8,789 nt of DNA from CAJCIY01 sp036379355 (GTDB lineage: Bacteria > Actinomycetota > Actinomycetes > Mycobacteriales > CAJCIY01), in contig DASVGV010000058.1 of the NCBI GenBank assembly GCA_036379355.1, forward strand, positions 1 to 8,789, given 5' to 3'. The position numbers and the translations under genes are program-made. Under the pieces are notes generated by a model. That model saw only the letters and a list, made by a program, of their open reading frames with translations. It did no database searches and was not told the DNA's origin. Shown here in pieces: positions 1 to 6,318 of this stretch; position 1 is the first letter of the stretch; each line of letters begins with the position of its first letter.

Positions 1-342
1 ACCCTGCTGCTGCTCGCTGCGGCCGCGCTCGTCGCCGTCCGCCGCTTTCGCGGCGACCTCCTGCCCGCGTTGCCCGTCGGTACGCGGGTGATCGTCGCGG
101 CAGTCGCCGTCGTGGCGCTCGTGTGGGTGGTGATCCGGGCGCTGACCTACCCGGAGGCCGGGTCGGGGAGCCTCGGTGGTGCGCACTACAGCGTCGGCGC
201 CTCGTTCGGGACGTACGTCGTCTGCATCGCCACGGCCGTGGCGGCCGCGTTCGCCGTTCTGGACCTGCGCGAGTCGGGCGAGACGCTGCCGGCCTTCCCG
301 AAGGCGCCGACCAACTCGACCACCGGCCCGGATCAGGCCTGA
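1..342 (+). CDS. C-terminal part of a multi-span membrane protein (5' end outside window)
   Basis: The reading frame is open from base 1 to a TGA at 340-342, giving the last 113 residues of a longer protein. I see three hydrophobic stretches: residues about 1-13 (TLLLLAAAALVAV), 29-50 (VIVAAVAVVALVWVVIRAL) and 68-88 (FGTYVVCIATAVAAAFAVLDL). A polar tail rich in Thr, Pro and Asn (ETLPAFPKAPTNSTTGPDQA) follows and is probably cytoplasmic. No catalytic motif is visible. A TTG at 70 could be read as a start, but hydrophobic coding continues upstream of it, so the gene is truncated by the window edge. In M. tuberculosis the gene just before perM (Rv0954) encodes a DUF5336 membrane protein with the same general build. 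Position and topology suggest a relative, but the fragment is too short to assign a family. Confidence 0.75.
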   Translation, partial: TLLLLAAAALVAVRRFRGDLLPALPVGTRVIVAAVAVVALVWVVIRALTYPEAGSGSLGGAHYSVGASFGTYVVCIATAVAAAFAVLDLRESGETLPAFPKAPTNSTTGPDQA

Positions 343-411
343 CCGGCCTGTACGTCTCCCGGGGCGTGTCGCTCGCCGCTTCCGGCGACCGCGGATGCGA
401 ACGTCGGTCAG

Positions 412-1701
412 GTGACGCAGGCTCCCGAGCGACCGCGCGTCGCCGGGCGCCGTGACTCCCGTCCGGCCCGCCCGCCGGCGTCGCGGCTGGCGCTGCCACG
501 ACTGCGGCGGGACGAGGGCGCGTGGCTGCCGGCGCTCTTGCTCGCGCTGCGGACGACCGTCTATGGACTGATCGCCGTCGAGGTCGTCGTCCTGCTGCTG
601 TGGGCGGCGGCGTCGCGATCCGGCTCGAGTGCGGCCGACACCGTACGACTGGGGCTGACGTTCTGGGCCGCCGCGCACCACGCCACCGTCCACGTCGGCG
701 CCGCCGAGATCGGCGTGGTGCCGCTCGGGTTGACGGCGTTGCCGTTCTGGCTGCTGCACCGGGGCACCCGAGCGGTGTACGCCGCGGACAACACGATCGA
801 GTCGCTGGCCTTCGTACCGGCGCTGGCGACCTGTTACGGAGTGCTCGTGGCGGTGGTCGCCCTCGCCGCACGGACTGCGGTGATCGACCCGGTGCCCGCG
901 GAGGGCTTCGTCGGGGGCGCGGCCGTCGCGTCGCTCGCCGCGCTGACGGCCGTGGCCCGCGTCCGGGGTCTGCACCCCCGCATCCCCGCGTGGCTGGTGA
1001 CGGCTGCCCGCGGGGTCCTGCGCGCCTCGGCCGTGCTGCTGGGCGCGGGGCTGCTGCTCGCCGTCGTCGCGGTCGCCGTTCAGCACGGGCGGGTGGGCGC
1101 CACCCAGGCGGCGCTGCAGCCGGGGGCATCGGGCGTGACCGGCCTGCTGCTCCTGGACGTGCTCGCGCTGCCGCATGCCGCGGTCTGGGGCGCGTCGGTC
1201 CTGGCCGGGCCCGGCTTCGGGCTCGGCGCGCACACGTCGGTGTCGTTGGCCGGCTCGACGCTGGGTGCGGTGCCCGCCCTGCCCGTCCTCGCCGCACTGC
1301 CCGCGACCGGGGCGTTCCCCGCGTACGCGCTGCTGCTGCTCCTCGTCCCGTTCGGGGCCGGCGCCCTCGCCGCGCGCAGGGTGCTGCCGCCGCGCGGCGG
1401 GTCGGCCTGGCGCGACGACGTCCCCGTCGCCCTGCGCGCCGCTGCCGTGGGCGGCGTCCTGTGGGCCGCTCTGGCCTGGGTCACCGACGGGTCCGCCGGC
1501 CCCGGGCGGCTGTCGGTCGCCGGTCCGTCCCCCTGGCAGGTCGGCCTGGCGGTGTTCGGTGAGCTTGCCGTCGGGCTGCTGGCCATGGCAGGGGTGAGAG
1601 AGGTACGTCGACGTCGCTCCGCCGACGGTGGCGATGACCATCGCGCGCCCCGGCAGTGGCCGGTGCTCAGGCGCCGAGACCGCGCAGCAGGCTCTCGATG
1701 A
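412..1701 (+). CDS. perM: PerM-like DUF6350 integral membrane protein (cell-division associated)
   Basis: The 429-residue product has an Arg/Pro-rich cytoplasmic N-terminus (1-38), about eight to ten hydrophobic segments (for example 40-66, 134-155, 204-224, 242-262, 301-321, 340-357, 377-394) and a basic C-terminal tail. Residues 253-297 carry the DUF6350 hallmark: PHAAVWGASVLAGPGFGLGA, then HTSVSLAG and PALPVLAALP. The M. tuberculosis family member PerM (Rv0955) is needed for persistence in mice and has been linked to the divisome protein FtsB. A similar role here is inference from homology and from its place upstream of purN/purH. The GTG start at 412 has no convincing Shine-Dalgarno, so the start is uncertain; the leader at 373-388 has only a 6-bp stem with a CTTC loop. 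The last 35 bases overlap the 3' end of the convergent tetR gene, and the final ~35 residues (Arg/Asp rich) look like an unconserved extension. Confidence 0.85.
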   Translation: MTQAPERPRVAGRRDSRPARPPASRLALPRLRRDEGAWLPALLLALRTTVYGLIAVEVVVLLLWAAASRSGSSAADTVRLGLTFWAAAHHATVHVGAAEIGVVPLGLTALPFWLLHRGTRAVYAADNTIESLAFVPALATCYGVLVAVVALAARTAVIDPVPAEGFVGGAAVASLAALTAVARVRGLHPRIPAWLVTAARGVLRASAVLLGAGLLLAVVAVAVQHGRVGATQAALQPGASGVTGLLLLDVLALPHAAVWGASVLAGPGFGLGAHTSVSLAGSTLGAVPALPVLAALPATGAFPAYALLLLLVPFGAGALAARRVLPPRGGSAWRDDVPVALRAAAVGGVLWAALAWVTDGSAGPGRLSVAGPSPWQVGLAVFGELAVGLLAMAGVREVRRRRSADGGDDHRAPRQWPVLRRRDRAAGSR

Positions 1702-2278
1702 GCGCCTCGTAGGTGCTCTCCGGGTCCGGGGTGAGGACGAGGCCGGTGAGCTCCAACGCCGTCGCACCGTGGACGGTGCTCCAGAGCTGCTGCGCGACCT
1801 CGAGTGGGTCGCCGGCGCGGATGCGCCCGGCGGTCATCGCGTGCTGGACGTGCCCCACGAGCTCGCCGAATGCCGCCGCGGCATGCTCGGCGACCTCGTC
1901 GGAGTCGCCGGCGTGCGGGATCGCGTCGGTGAACATCACCGCGTAGTACTGCGGGTTGGCCAGCGCGAAGCGTCGGTACCGGAGGCCCGACCCGCGAAGC
2001 CGCTCGAGGGGGTCGGTCTCGCCCTGGTCGGCGACGGCCGCGCGCAGCCGGTCGAATCCGCGGATGAGCAGGGCGGCCGTGAGGCCGTCCTTGCCGCCGA
2101 GCCGGCTGTAGATGCCCATCGGAGCGACCGCCGCCTCGGCCGCAACCGCACGCACCGTGACGGCGCCGGGCCCGTCTCGTACCAGCACCGCCTCGGCCGC
2201 GTCGACGAGGGCCTGCTGAACGTCGGCGCTCGCGGTGCGGGTACGGCGCCGCTGCGGCGACGGGGTGGTTCTGCTCAT
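1667..2278 (-). CDS. TetR/AcrR-family transcriptional repressor with WHG-type C-terminal domain
   Basis: The protein has 203 residues. A basic N-terminal arm (QRRRTRT, 9-15) precedes a TetR DNA-binding domain at about 18-65, with the helix-turn-helix around residues 40-60 (VTVRAVAAEAAVAPMGIYSRLGGKD). The C-terminal ligand/dimer domain at about 95-200 holds RYRRFALANPQYYAVMF and a W166-x3-H170-G171 motif (WSTVHG), typical of TetR_C 'WHG' proteins. I chose the ATG at 2278 because a good Shine-Dalgarno (GAAGGA on the minus strand) lies just upstream; an in-frame TTG at 2320 lies upstream of that site and is less likely. The gene is divergent from an MFS exporter with 96 bp between them, and two tandem palindromes lie in that gap. 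The inferred role is repression of the exporter and of itself, relieved by an unknown small molecule. Its 3' end overlaps perM by 35 bp on the opposite strand. Confidence 0.93.
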   Translation of the reverse strand: MSRTTPSPQRRRTRTASADVQQALVDAAEAVLVRDGPGAVTVRAVAAEAAVAPMGIYSRLGGKDGLTAALLIRGFDRLRAAVADQGETDPLERLRGSGLRYRRFALANPQYYAVMFTDAIPHAGDSDEVAEHAAAAFGELVGHVQHAMTAGRIRAGDPLEVAQQLWSTVHGATALELTGLVLTPDPESTYEALIESLLRGLGA

Positions 2279-2322
2279 CGCTTCCTTCTCGCGGACGTCC
2301 GGGGTTGACGTCGTCCCCAATC

Positions 2323-2341
2323 TATAGAACAGTGTGCCATA
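2323..2341. promoter_or_regulatory. Candidate TetR operator O1 (19-bp imperfect palindrome)
   Basis: The sequence TATAGAACAGTGTGCCATA is self-complementary at 7 of 9 pairs around a central G. It matches the neighbouring site O2, written on the opposite strand, at most positions (TATAGAAC-nnn-GTGCYATA). It lies on the tetR side of the divergent control region, about 45 bp upstream of the tetR ATG. Repressor bound here would be expected to block tetR transcription. This is inferred from symmetry and position; no -10/-35 pair could be assigned with confidence. Confidence 0.6.
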
Positions 2342-2345
2342 CCGT

Positions 2346-2364
2346 TATAGCACGACGTTCTATA
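2346..2364. promoter_or_regulatory. Candidate TetR operator O2 (19-bp near-perfect palindrome)
   Basis: TATAGCACGACGTTCTATA is self-complementary at 8 of 9 pairs around a central A. The site ends where the exporter's Shine-Dalgarno begins (AAGGAG at 2364-2369, five bases before the GTG at 2375), so a bound repressor would sit over the start of the exporter transcript. O1 and O2 are separated by 4 bp (CCGT), with centres 23 bp apart. They are inverted relative to each other, so the whole 2323-2364 block is itself symmetric about 2343.5. TATAAG at 2361-2366 could alternatively serve as a -10 element for a near-leaderless exporter mRNA. Confidence 0.65.
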
Positions 2365-2374
2365 AGGAGTCCTC

Positions 2375-3979
2375 GTGACCACCGTGACCCCCGCCCGACC
2401 CGCTCGACGTTGGGCAGTGCTCGCCGTCCTGTGCCTGAGCGTCCTGCTGGTGACCGTCGACAACACGATCGTGAACGTTGCGCTCCCGAGCATCAGCCGG
2501 GAGCTGGGAGCCTCGACCGGCGCGCTCCAGTGGGTCGTCGACGCCTACTCCCTCGTCTTCGCCGGCCTCCTGCTGGTCGGTGGAAACCTGGGTGACCGGC
2601 TGGGGCGCCGGCGCACGCTGCAGGCCGGCATGGCCGCATTCGTCGTGACCTCGGTCGCGGCGGCGCTCGCCGCGAACACGGCGGAACTGGTGGCGGCCCG
2701 GGCGGCGATGGGCGCCGCGGCCGCGCTGATCTACCCCGCCACCCTGGCCCTGCTGACGAACACCTTCACCGACGCCCGGGAACGCGCCACCGCGATCGGG
2801 ATCTGGGCCGGCGTCTCCGGTCTGGCCGTCGCCGTCGGGCCGCTGTCGGGTGGCCTGCTGCTCGACCACTTCCGCTGGAGCTCGGTGTTCTGGTTCAACG
2901 TCGCCCTCGGGGTGGTCGCGGTGGTTCTCAACGGACGGTTCGTCACCGAGTCCCGCGACGCTCGACCCGGACGGTTCGACGTCGCCGGCGCGCTGCTGTC
3001 CGTGGTGTCGATGCTCCTTCTCGTCGACACGGTGATCGAGGCGCCGACGCGGGGATGGACGGCGCCGCTGACGGTCGCCGGGTTCGTGCTGGCGCTGGGT
3101 CTGGTCGCCGTGTTCGTCTGCTGGGAGTTGCGCCGCGAGCACCCCCTGCTCGACGTACGGATCTTCGCCAGTGCCCGGTTCTCCGCGGCCAGCGGCGCCG
3201 TCGCGCTCGCGTTCTTCGGGCTCTTCGGGTTCATCTTCCTGGTGACGCTCTACTTCCAGGCCGTCCGCGGCTACACCCCGCTGCGCGCGGGTCTCGCGAC
3301 CGTGCCGTTCGCGCTCGTCACCGGCGCGCTGTCCCCCGTGGCGATCGCGCTGATGAAGCGGTTCGGGACCAAGCTGGTGGTCGCGGCAGGGCTGGCGCTC
3401 ATGAGTGGGGGGTTCCTCGTCGCGGCGACCATCACCGTCGACGCGGCGTACTGGGGTCGGATCGTCGTCTCGATGGCCCTCATGGCAGCCGGGCTCGCGC
3501 TCACGTCGGGGCCGGCGTCCGAGGCGATCATGGGCGCGTTGCCGGCGGACAAGGCGGGGGCCGGCTCGGCGGTCAACGACACCACGCGCGAACTGGGGGG
3601 AGCCCTCGGCGTCGCCGTGATCGGATCCGTGCTCAGCTCCCGGTACGCGCCGGAGGTCGCCTCGGGGCTGGACCGGCTTGGTGTCTCCGGCTCCGCCCTG
3701 CACCACGCGACCGGCTCCCTGACCGCCGGGCTGGGCACCGCGGCGCACCTGCCGCCGGCCCTGCAGGGACCGGCGGTCGACACGGTCCGGCACGCGTTCC
3801 TGACGGGCCTGTCGGCCGGGTCGCTGGCCGCTGCCGCGGCCACTGCGGCAGCAGCAGTCGTGGCCCTCGCCTTCCTGCCGGCACGTGCCGACGCGACGAG
3901 TCCCGCGCCGGCACCGGAGCCGGCCCCGGCCCGGCCAGCTGGTGCGGGTAGATGCGAGGCGACGGTGGGTGCGTCCTGA
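2375..3979 (+). CDS. MFS drug exporter, DHA2 (EmrB/QacA-like) 14-helix family
   Basis: The 534-residue protein is the usual length for proton-driven DHA2 exporters. Visible family motifs are D29 in TVDNTIVNVALP (28-39, helix 1), WVVDAYSL (53-60), motif A GGNLGDRLGRRRT (69-81) in the loop after helix 2, R109 of motif B with GAAAALIYPATLALL, and motif C GVSGLAVAVGPLSGGLL (146-162) in helix 5, the antiporter signature. The hydrophobicity pattern fits 14 helices, with a Pro/Ala-rich cytoplasmic tail from about residue 505. The GTG start has a strong Shine-Dalgarno (AAGGAG, 5-base spacer). It is divergent from tetR with two candidate operators between, so it is probably induced by a TetR ligand. 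The substrate is unknown: DHA2 members export dyes, antibiotics or the host's own secondary metabolites, and no biosynthetic genes are in view to choose among these. Confidence 0.94.
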   Translation: MTTVTPARPARRWAVLAVLCLSVLLVTVDNTIVNVALPSISRELGASTGALQWVVDAYSLVFAGLLLVGGNLGDRLGRRRTLQAGMAAFVVTSVAAALAANTAELVAARAAMGAAAALIYPATLALLTNTFTDARERATAIGIWAGVSGLAVAVGPLSGGLLLDHFRWSSVFWFNVALGVVAVVLNGRFVTESRDARPGRFDVAGALLSVVSMLLLVDTVIEAPTRGWTAPLTVAGFVLALGLVAVFVCWELRREHPLLDVRIFASARFSAASGAVALAFFGLFGFIFLVTLYFQAVRGYTPLRAGLATVPFALVTGALSPVAIALMKRFGTKLVVAAGLALMSGGFLVAATITVDAAYWGRIVVSMALMAAGLALTSGPASEAIMGALPADKAGAGSAVNDTTRELGGALGVAVIGSVLSSRYAPEVASGLDRLGVSGSALHHATGSLTAGLGTAAHLPPALQGPAVDTVRHAFLTGLSAGSLAAAAATAAAAVVALAFLPARADATSPAPAPEPAPARPAGAGRCEATVGAS

Positions 3980-3990
3980 CCGCGTGCCCC

Positions 3991-4022
3991 CGGTGGCCGG
4001 CGTCCGCACCGCCGGGCCACCG
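3991..4022 (+). terminator. Strong GC hairpin after the exporter gene; possible terminator without a U-tract
   Basis: The left arm 3991-4002 (CGGTGGCCGGCG) pairs with 4010-4022 through 12 base pairs with one bulged G (4014) and a 7-base loop (TCCGCAC). It starts 12 bases after the exporter stop codon. No T-run follows, so it is not a classical intrinsic terminator; in high-GC actinobacteria such hairpins may still stop or attenuate transcription. It would insulate purN from the exporter transcript. The function is inferred. Confidence 0.4.
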
Positions 4023-4026
4023 CGTC

Positions 4027-4032
4027 TAGGGT
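4027..4032 (+). promoter_or_regulatory. Possible -10 element of a leaderless purN transcript
   Basis: TAGGGT fits the actinobacterial TANNNT -10 pattern and ends seven bases before the GTG at 4040. That spacing is typical of leaderless mRNAs, whose 5' end is the start codon. No Shine-Dalgarno is present upstream of either candidate GTG (4031 or 4040), which fits leaderless initiation. No clear -35 is visible. Inference only. Confidence 0.4.
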
Positions 4033-4039
4033 GCCCGTC

Positions 4040-4639
4040 GTGGGCTCGCGGATCGTCGTCCTCGTTTCGGGCACCGGGACGAACCTCGCGGCGCTGCTCG
4101 AGGCCACGCGCGATCCGCACTACGGCGCCACCGTCGTCGCGGTCGGCGCCGACCGGCCGGACATCCCCGCCCTCGACCTCGCCGCCGAACAGGGCATCCC
4201 GACCTTCGTACGGGTGCTGCAGCAGTTCCCGGACCGCGACGCCTGGAACGACGCGCTGGCCGCCGATATCGCCTCGTACGACGCCGACCTCGTCGTCTGC
4301 GCCGGGTTCATGAAGCTGCTGCGCGGCGACCTGGTCACCCGCTGGCCGACGCTCAACACCCATCCGGCGCTCTGCCCGGCCTTTCCCGGCATGCACGCCG
4401 TCGAGGACGCCCTCGCCTACGGCGTCAAGGTCACCGGCGCGACGCTGTTCCTCGTCGACGACGGCGTCGACGCCGGCCCGGTCGTCGCCCAGGTCGCCGT
4501 ACCGGTCTGCGACGGCGACGACGTCCAGAGCCTGCACGCGCGCATCAAGTCCGCCGAGCACGGCATGCTCGTGGAGACCGTCGGCCGCATGGTCCGCGGC
4601 GGTTACCGCATCGAGGGAAGGAAGGTCGTCCTCGCATGA
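4040..4639 (+). CDS. purN: Phosphoribosylglycinamide formyltransferase (GART)
   Basis: PurN transfers a formyl group from 10-formyl-THF to GAR, the third step of de novo purine synthesis, in the cytosol. The product has 199 residues, a normal length. The phosphate-binding loop SGTGTNL comes near the N-terminus. VVCAGFMKLL leads to the catalytic triad N106 and H108 (in LNTHPAL) and D144 (VDAGP), which correspond to the E. coli triad. PAFPGMHAV and GVKVTGATLFLVD are also family-typical. One oddity is C112, where HPALLP is usual. I prefer the GTG at 4040, because a TANNNT element lies seven bases upstream; the GTG at 4031 (three residues longer) is the alternative. The stop overlaps the purH start as ATGA (4636-4639), which indicates translational coupling. 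Confidence 0.95.
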   Translation: MGSRIVVLVSGTGTNLAALLEATRDPHYGATVVAVGADRPDIPALDLAAEQGIPTFVRVLQQFPDRDAWNDALAADIASYDADLVVCAGFMKLLRGDLVTRWPTLNTHPALCPAFPGMHAVEDALAYGVKVTGATLFLVDDGVDAGPVVAQVAVPVCDGDDVQSLHARIKSAEHGMLVETVGRMVRGGYRIEGRKVVLA

Positions 4640-6192
4640 CCCGCATCGAGATCCGCCGCGCGCTGGTCAGCGTCTACGACAAGACCGGTCTCGACGAGCT
4701 GGCGCGCGGCCTGCATGCCGCCGGCGTGGAGATCGTCAGTACGGGCGGCAGTGCGAGCGCCATCGCTGCCCTCGGCATCCCGGTCACGCCGCTCGCGGAG
4801 GTCACCGGCTTCCCGGAGATCCTGGACGGGCGGGTGAAGACCCTGCACCCGCGCATCCACGCCGGGCTGCTCGCCGACACCCGCAACCCCGAGCACCGGG
4901 CGACGCTGGTCGAGCACGGCATCGCCCCGTTCCAGCTGGTCGTGTCGAACCTCTACCCGTTCCGCCAGACCGTCGCCGCGGGCGCGAGCGAGGACGAGAC
5001 CATCGAGCAGATCGACATCGGCGGCCCGTCGATGGTCCGGGCGTCGGCCAAGAACCACGGTTCCGTCGCCGTGGTCACCGACCCCGCGGACTACCCGCTC
5101 GTCCTTGCCGCCCTCGACGCCGGCGGGTTCGACCTCGCGGGGCGGCGGGCCCTGGCCGCGCGTGCGTTCGCGCACACGGCGTCGTACGACGTGGCCGTGG
5201 CGCAGTGGTGCGCGCGGCGGCTGGCGCCGTCCGCGCCGAACGAGTGGCCGGCGTTCACCGGGATGGCGCTGGAGCGGGCGGAAGTGCTGCGGTACGGCGA
5301 GAACCCGCACCAGGGAGCGGCGCTGTACGTCGACCACGACGTCCCGCCGGGGCTCGCGCAGGCCGTCCAGGTGCACGGCAAGGCGATGTCGTACAACAAC
5401 TACGTCGACACCGATGCGGCGCGGCGGGCTGCGTACGACATGGCCGAGCCCTGCGTGGCGATCATCAAGCACGCGAACCCGTGCGGCATCGCGATCGGCG
5501 ACGACGTCGCCGACGCCCACCGGCGCGCGCACGCGTGCGACCCCACGTCCGCGTTCGGCGGGGTCATCGCGGTGAACCGCCCGGTCTCCCTGGCGATGGC
5601 CGTGCAGGTCGCCGAGATCTTCACCGAGGTCATCGTCGCGCCCGCGTACGAGGACGGTGCCGCCGAGGTCCTGTCGAAGAAGCCGAGCATCCGGGTGCTC
5701 ACCTGCCCCGACCCGGTCGGTGCAGCGACGGAGTTCAAGCAGATCAGCGGCGGCGTCCTCGTCCAGGAGGTCGACCGCATCGACGCGGCGGGCGACGACC
5801 CGGTCAACTGGTCACTCCAGGCGGGCGTGCCGCTCGACGCGGAGGCGCTGGCGGAGCTGGGGTTCGCCTGGCGAGCGGTCCGGTCGGTGAAGTCCAACGC
5901 GATCCTGCTCACGCAGGACCGGGCGACGGTGGGCGTGGGCATGGGGCAGGTCAACCGGGTCGACGCCGCAAGGCTCGCGGTGATGCGGGCCGGCGACCGG
6001 GCCAAGGGGTCGTACGCGGCCAGCGACGCCTTCTTCCCGTTCGCGGACGGCTTCGAGGTGCTGGCCGAGGCGGGGGTGGCGGCCGTGGTCGAGCCCGGCG
6101 GGTCGGTCCGCGACAACCTGACCATCGAGGCCGCGCAGAAGGCCGGGGTCACGCTGTACTTCAGCGGGACCCGCCACTTCTTCCACGGCTGA
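4636..6192 (+). CDS. purH: Bifunctional AICAR transformylase / IMP cyclohydrolase
   Basis: PurH carries out the last two steps of IMP synthesis: formylation of AICAR with 10-formyl-THF, then ring closure. The protein has 518 residues, a normal length, and is complete, ending in FSGTRHFFHG. The N-terminal MGS-like cyclohydrolase domain (about 1-195) shows ALVSVYDKTGL, VSTGGSA, GRVKTLHPRIHAGLLA (66-80) and IDIGGPSMVRASAKN (127-140). The C-terminal transformylase domain shows LRYGENPHQGAALY (218-231), SYNNYVDTDAA (252-262), the catalytic K278-H279 pair in IIKHANPCG, CDPTSAFGGV, VGVGMGQVNRVDA and ASDAFFPFADG. The ATG at 4636 overlaps the purN stop by four bases, and a GGAAGGAAGG run sits about ten bases upstream inside purN. 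Both enzymes of this pair consume 10-formyl-THF, the usual product of FolD, which is encoded next. Confidence 0.97.
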   Translation: MTRIEIRRALVSVYDKTGLDELARGLHAAGVEIVSTGGSASAIAALGIPVTPLAEVTGFPEILDGRVKTLHPRIHAGLLADTRNPEHRATLVEHGIAPFQLVVSNLYPFRQTVAAGASEDETIEQIDIGGPSMVRASAKNHGSVAVVTDPADYPLVLAALDAGGFDLAGRRALAARAFAHTASYDVAVAQWCARRLAPSAPNEWPAFTGMALERAEVLRYGENPHQGAALYVDHDVPPGLAQAVQVHGKAMSYNNYVDTDAARRAAYDMAEPCVAIIKHANPCGIAIGDDVADAHRRAHACDPTSAFGGVIAVNRPVSLAMAVQVAEIFTEVIVAPAYEDGAAEVLSKKPSIRVLTCPDPVGAATEFKQISGGVLVQEVDRIDAAGDDPVNWSLQAGVPLDAEALAELGFAWRAVRSVKSNAILLTQDRATVGVGMGQVNRVDAARLAVMRAGDRAKGSYAASDAFFPFADGFEVLAEAGVAAVVEPGGSVRDNLTIEAAQKAGVTLYFSGTRHFFHG

Positions 6193-6204
6193 GCGCCCGC
6201 CTTC

Positions 6205-6271
6205 CGTGTTGATCATGAGGTTCCAGTCACATTTCGGGCCGATACATGACTGGAACATCATGATCAACACG
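6205..6271. repeat. 67-bp near-perfect palindrome between purH and folD
   Basis: Arms 6205-6232 and 6244-6271 are inverted copies of each other. Each begins CGTGTTGATCATGA (reading inward) and continues through GTTCCAGTCA. The symmetry runs through the centre (TCGGGCCGA, centred on 6238), so 29 of 33 possible pairs match; mismatches are 6219/6257, 6230/6246, 6231/6245 and 6233/6243. The element is far more AT-rich than its surroundings, starts 13 bases after the purH stop and ends 48 bases before the folD ATG. No T-tract and no obvious target duplication flank it. It could be a dispersed palindromic (REP/MITE-like) element, a bidirectional terminator, or a protein-binding or cruciform site. 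Only one copy is in the window. Confidence 0.85.
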
Positions 6272-6318
6272 ATGGGGGGCGGGGTCGGTGGGGCGGCGTG
6301 CGTGGGAGCATCGGGGAT

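Noticed and set aside
373..388. 6-bp stem with CTTC loop upstream of perM
   Set aside because: Too short and without a T-tract; such stems are frequent at this GC content, so it was not called a terminator.
522..1562. Second plus-strand frame inside perM (346 codons)
   Set aside because: Arg/Gly/Ala repeat-like translation typical of frame shadows; the perM frame has membrane segments and the DUF6350 signature.
2292..2301. 10-bp palindrome CGGACGTCCG near the tetR start
   Set aside because: It is short, GC-rich and unlike the operator pair; it probably arises by chance in the tetR leader.
2360..4561. Very long minus-strand open frame (733 codons) across the exporter and purN
   Set aside because: It is the antisense shadow of two clear genes. 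Its translation is low-complexity Arg/Gly/Asp/Gln, with no domain and no ribosome-binding site, as expected where high GC removes stop codons.
4603..5532. Minus-strand open frame inside purH
   Set aside because: Arg/Val/Asp-rich shadow of purH with no recognisable motif; the plus strand here encodes unbroken PurH motifs.
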